DNA of 64,000 nt from Bacillus niameyensis (GTDB taxonomy: Bacteria; Bacillota; Bacilli; Bacillales; Bacillaceae_C), in NCBI RefSeq assembly GCF_001375535.1, contig NZ_LN831197.1, positions 3,941,586-4,005,585 on the forward strand, given 5' to 3'. The notes below the pieces were generated by a model. That model was given only the letters and a program-made list of their open reading frames with translations. It ran no database searches and was not told the DNA's origin. Of this stretch, positions 60,941-64,000 are shown one piece after another (position 1 is the first letter of the stretch; every line of letters begins with the position of its first letter). A program made the translations under genes and the position numbers.

Positions 60941-61741
60941 ATGTTAGCCGAGGAACGTAGACAGAAAATAGTAGAAATCTTGCAAAAGGAAGGGCGAGTG
61001 ATTGCTAAAGATCTTTCGGAGATGTTCCAAATATCGATTGATTCGATCCGCAGAGATTTAACGATCATGGAGGATCAAGGTTTGTTGCAAAAAACCTATG
61101 GAGGTGCGATCTCCAAAATCCCGACTCCTAAGGTTCGCACAATGCCACAGCCAGAATCACGAAGATATGGCGATGGAGCCCCGCATCAAAATGCGATCTC
61201 CAAGTTGGCTGCTTCTTTAATAAAAGAGCATGAAACGGTATATATCGGCGGTGCTGGAATTCAATATGGGATGCTTAAGTATCTTCCGAATGATATTCCT
61301 TTTACTGTCATAACCAATTCAATGAAGATTGCTGAACTCATTCGAAAACAGGAAAATGTAACGTCCTACCTAATTGGAGGAAAACTTCGTGCAGAGTCAG
61401 CTGGAAGCATAATTGATACTCTTGCAATCGAAATGATGAGTAAATTTACATTAGATATCGCATTTATAACAGGTGGGGGAATTGCTGCAAATGGGATCAG
61501 TACTGCAACTCCGGAAGGCGCAGCCTTTGCGCGAATGGTGGCACAAGTTTCTCGTAAAAATATTTGTTTAGCCCCACATGAAAAGCTAGGCCAACAAATG
61601 TTTATAACATTAACACCGATTGAAAAAATGGATGTCGTCATTACAGATCAAGCTGCACCTGAGACGGCTGTTCAGGAAATTAGAAAAAGAAATGTAGAGA
61701 TTATTTTTGCGGATGAAGAGAATGGAGTGGAATCCCTTTGA
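60941..61741 (+). CDS. DeoR/GlpR-family transcriptional regulator
   Basis: 266-residue regulator with an N-terminal helix-turn-helix (RRQKIVEILQKEGRVIAKDL, then SIDSIRRDL) and a C-terminal DeoR sensor domain that normally binds a phosphorylated sugar. Segments YIGGAGIQYGMLKYL, TNSMKIAELI and ITGGGIAANGIST correspond to that domain. I chose ATG 60941, 9 bp after GAGAGG; an ATG at 60932 directly abuts the ribosome site. It overlaps the next gene by TTGA, so it is translationally coupled to a MurA paralog and probably controls this operon. Confidence 0.85.
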   Translation: MLAEERRQKIVEILQKEGRVIAKDLSEMFQISIDSIRRDLTIMEDQGLLQKTYGGAISKIPTPKVRTMPQPESRRYGDGAPHQNAISKLAASLIKEHETVYIGGAGIQYGMLKYLPNDIPFTVITNSMKIAELIRKQENVTSYLIGGKLRAESAGSIIDTLAIEMMSKFTLDIAFITGGGIAANGISTATPEGAAFARMVAQVSRKNICLAPHEKLGQQMFITLTPIEKMDVVITDQAAPETAVQEIRKRNVEIIFADEENGVESL

Positions 61742-63033
61742 AATGGCTTAGTGTAGAACAATCGCCAACATTACATGGTTCTGTAAGTATTCCAGGTTCT
61801 AAAAATAGCTCACTTGCCTTACTAGCTGCAGCTTGTTTAAGTGATGAGGTTGTGACGTTATATGGAATACCTAATATTGCTGATTTTCGTGTGATTAGTG
61901 AAATTTGTGATGAAATTGGCTGTGAAATTAGTCGTGACCTTAACGGTGTCGTTCGGATCGATCCCAGAGAGATCGTTCATACATCCCTCGATCCTAAAAA
62001 GACATCAACTTTTAGAACGGCATATTATTTTGTCGGTGCCTTATTGGCTAAATATGGAAAAGTTGAAGTTGGCTATCCAGGTGGAGATGATTTTGTTAGT
62101 CGGCCAATTGATCAACATGTCAAAGCTTTACAAATGATGGGCGCCAAGTTCAACTATCATAAAGATTATTATGTGGTAGAGGCAAATGAGTTAAGAGGCG
62201 AAACCATCTTTTTCGATAAAATAACTTCCGGTGGGACAATCAACATCATGTTAGCTGCCGTTCGTGCAAAAGGAACGACGATTTTATTAAATGCAGCACG
62301 GGATCCTGAAGTCATTGATACAGCTATTTTATTAAATAAGATGGGGGCAAAGATAAGTGGCGCTGGGACAGATACAATTCGGATAACGGGAGTGACATAT
62401 TTAACGGGTTGTACCCATAGAGTCATTCCTGATCGTTTAATCGCAGGGGCATTTTTAATGTCTGCAGGGCTAACAGGTGGAACTGTAACAGTGGAAGACG
62501 TAATCCCTGAGCATTTAAAATCATGCTTATTAAAGCTATCCGAAATCGGATTCGATATTGAGGAAGGCAACAACTCGGTAACGGCCCATTCAAATGGCAT
62601 CATCAAAGCTACGAGAGTAAGAACAGCGATGTACCCTGGTTTTGCAACGGATTTGCAGCAACCATTAGCGGCTTTGTTAACCCAAGCTCATGGTAAAAGT
62701 ATTATTGCCGATAAAATTTATCCTCATCGTTTTAATCATGTTCATCAATTAAGAAAAATGGGTGCCGATATTAAAGTGCGTTCAGGTGTTTCTTTTATTA
62801 AAGGGAAAACAGCTTTGAAAGGTTCTCTCGTTCATGCATCAGATATTCGAGCAGGGATTTGTTTAATTCTTGCGGGATTGGCTGCAGAAGGTCAGACAAA
62901 AATTACGGGAGTCCATCATATTGAACGAGGCTATGAAAACGCAGTGCAAGCATTTCAGTCGCTTGGAGCGAAGATTGCTTTGCATGAAACACCTCTTTTT
63001 GATGAAGAAATTCCTTATTTTGATGTTCGATAA
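61738..63033 (+). CDS. MurA paralog (enolpyruvyl transferase family) with Cys-to-Asp active-site change
   Basis: 431-residue EPSP synthase/MurA-fold protein. PGSKNSS holds the catalytic-type lysine near residue 22. The substrate loop reads GYPGGDDFVSRPIDQH, so Asp117 occupies the place of the Cys that fosfomycin alkylates in MurA. Natural MurA enzymes with Asp there are active and fosfomycin-insensitive. The start is TTG overlapping the regulator stop. A true MurA would be expected near the atp or fba genes in bacilli, so this is an extra, divergent copy. It may transfer enolpyruvate to another UDP-sugar or related acceptor; function is open. Confidence 0.8.
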   Translation: MKWLSVEQSPTLHGSVSIPGSKNSSLALLAAACLSDEVVTLYGIPNIADFRVISEICDEIGCEISRDLNGVVRIDPREIVHTSLDPKKTSTFRTAYYFVGALLAKYGKVEVGYPGGDDFVSRPIDQHVKALQMMGAKFNYHKDYYVVEANELRGETIFFDKITSGGTINIMLAAVRAKGTTILLNAARDPEVIDTAILLNKMGAKISGAGTDTIRITGVTYLTGCTHRVIPDRLIAGAFLMSAGLTGGTVTVEDVIPEHLKSCLLKLSEIGFDIEEGNNSVTAHSNGIIKATRVRTAMYPGFATDLQQPLAALLTQAHGKSIIADKIYPHRFNHVHQLRKMGADIKVRSGVSFIKGKTALKGSLVHASDIRAGICLILAGLAAEGQTKITGVHHIERGYENAVQAFQSLGAKIALHETPLFDEEIPYFDVR

Positions 63034-63055
63034 ACTTTAAAGGGAAGATGGTCAA

Positions 63056-63655
63056 ATGGAAATTTCCGAACTAAATCCAGACCAGTTATCAGATAAAGAG
63101 ATTCATAAACTGCTATATACAAATATGGATGATGATGTAGAAAAGGGAGATTGTATTTTTGTATTTGGCAGTCGAATCGCTTCTAAATACCGACTGCCAA
63201 AGGCGCTTCAATTATATCGGGAAGGCCGGGCAAATAAAATCTTGTTTTCGGGTGGTTCTGTTTGGGAAGGTAGCCCTCATCCTGAGGCTGTTTTACTTAA
63301 GAATGAAGCAATTAAGCTTGGTATACCGGAGAAAGATATTTTAGTTGAAACCCAATCACGGAATACAAAAGAAAACGTCCTTGCATCATTACTAGTTTTA
63401 GATAGATATTTTCAACTTCACCATATCAATCGCTTATTAATTGTCACTTCCAACTATCATATGCGGAGAACCTTTTTGACTTTAAAAACGTATATGCCGA
63501 GTTGGATTGAGTATTCCTTTTGCCCTGCGGAGAACCAATCTACGAAAAAAGATAATTGGTTTTTAAGCGAAAAGGGAAGAGCACGGGCTACAGAAGAAGC
63601 GAAAAAAATAATTAAATATGTCCGTTGGGGGGCATTGATGGACGAAGAATTGTAA
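63056..63655 (+). CDS. DUF218 / YdcF-family protein
   Basis: 199-residue protein with the DUF218 core: FVFGSR, ILFSGGS, ETQSRNTKENV and LLIVTSNYHMRRT. The family includes E. coli SanA, ElyC and YdcF, which are linked to envelope integrity and undecaprenyl-carrier metabolism. Unlike SanA and ElyC this protein has no transmembrane helix, so it is cytoplasmic. The ATG has GGGAAGATGG upstream, 22 bp after the MurA paralog, and the next gene starts 16 bp later. It is clearly part of the same operon. Confidence 0.8.
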   Translation: MEISELNPDQLSDKEIHKLLYTNMDDDVEKGDCIFVFGSRIASKYRLPKALQLYREGRANKILFSGGSVWEGSPHPEAVLLKNEAIKLGIPEKDILVETQSRNTKENVLASLLVLDRYFQLHHINRLLIVTSNYHMRRTFLTLKTYMPSWIEYSFCPAENQSTKKDNWFLSEKGRARATEEAKKIIKYVRWGALMDEEL

Positions 63656-63671
63656 AAAGGAGTGGATTGGT

Positions 63672-64000
63672 TTGGTTCAATTAGGTTGTAATTATTCACC
63701 GCAACTACTTTCTTTATTGGATAAAAGAGCTGTCACGATCGATTGGATTAAGCTTTCTAAAGAGGATACGGTTTGGAAGGAAATAGACATATGCAGGCCC
63801 TATGCCCCTATGCTTTTGCATACTTTGCCCCATGCAAGTCTCACTGATTTTTCCGCATTTGATTTTCCTGATATAAATAAAGCGGTAGCAGCATGTAAAT
63901 CTCCTCATATTGCTTTGCATTTACTTGCGAAACAGGAAGATTGGGACACGGACAATATTAGTGATGAAGAAATTATCGATAGAATGCTAAAAAATGTCCT
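63672..64000 (+). CDS. TIM-barrel-like protein, 3' end beyond the window
   Basis: The first 109 codons are present, from TTG 63672 (AAAAGGAG 9 bp upstream). It begins MVQLGCNYSPQLLSLLDK, continues with TIDWIKLS and LLHTLPHASLTDF, and alternates strand and helix segments like xylose-isomerase-like or DUF692-type TIM barrels. I do not recognise the family with certainty. It is the fourth gene of the DeoR, MurA-paralog and DUF218 operon. Confidence 0.6.
   Translation, partial: MVQLGCNYSPQLLSLLDKRAVTIDWIKLSKEDTVWKEIDICRPYAPMLLHTLPHASLTDFSAFDFPDINKAVAACKSPHIALHLLAKQEDWDTDNISDEEIIDRMLKNV

Overview
The window is low-GC Gram-positive chromosome, almost certainly from a spore-forming member of the Bacillaceae. 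The gene order is close to the csbA-uvrBA, yvl, hprK-lgt-ppaX, trxB-rapZ-yvcK-whiA-crh, clpP, cggR-gapA-pgk-tpiA-gpmI-eno and secG-est-rnr-smpB-ssrA blocks of Bacillus subtilis. Strong Shine-Dalgarno sites with TTG or GTG starts, and sites matching the LexA, CtsR, CggR and MhqR families, fit the same group. No plasmid or prophage structure is visible.

Layout. 1-4100: phosphate uptake (pstS end, pstC, pstA, pstB, phoU). 4100-11300: csbA, SOS-controlled uvrBA, and the envelope-stress genes yvlB and yvlD. 11300-15300: a reverse-strand SPOR-domain amidase, then hprK, lgt, ppaX, yvoF. 15400-22000: yvcD, trxB, a repeat-rich 677-bp gap, then rapZ, yvcK, whiA, crh. HprK phosphorylates Crh, so kinase and substrate are both in the window. 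22000-27000: an ABC exporter, CtsR-controlled clpP, tRNA-Arg(CCG), a DapA-family aldolase and a glutaredoxin-like gene. 26600-34000: the central glycolytic operon behind two tandem CggR operators.

34000-44600 is an accessory carbohydrate and phosphoester cluster. It holds a sugar isomerase-like TIM barrel, a membrane-anchored AraC regulator, a metallophosphoesterase, two tandem solute-binding lipoproteins and a secreted phosphodiesterase-like enzyme with a discoidin domain; there are no permease genes. 44600-52200: secG, est, rnr, smpB and ssrA. A small sugar module (isomerase, truncated dehydrogenase, MFS transporter) sits between smpB and ssrA.

The most striking object is ssrA itself. The tmRNA gene is split in its T loop by a 280-nt group I intron without an ORF. 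A single-motif LAGLIDADG homing endonuclease gene lies just beyond the 3' exon on the opposite strand, outside the intron. Its apparent original start codon reads ATA.

53000-60000: a BceAB-type peptide-resistance transporter without a local two-component system, a Gfo/Idh/MocA oxidoreductase, a probable type I holin-like toxin with an antisense region, and the quinone-stress genes mhqR, mhqO and mhqD. 60000-64000: a Nudix hydrolase, then an unrecognised operon. It encodes a DeoR regulator, a MurA paralog with Asp in place of the catalytic/fosfomycin-target Cys, a DUF218 protein and a truncated TIM-barrel-like protein; this is the best candidate here for an undescribed pathway.
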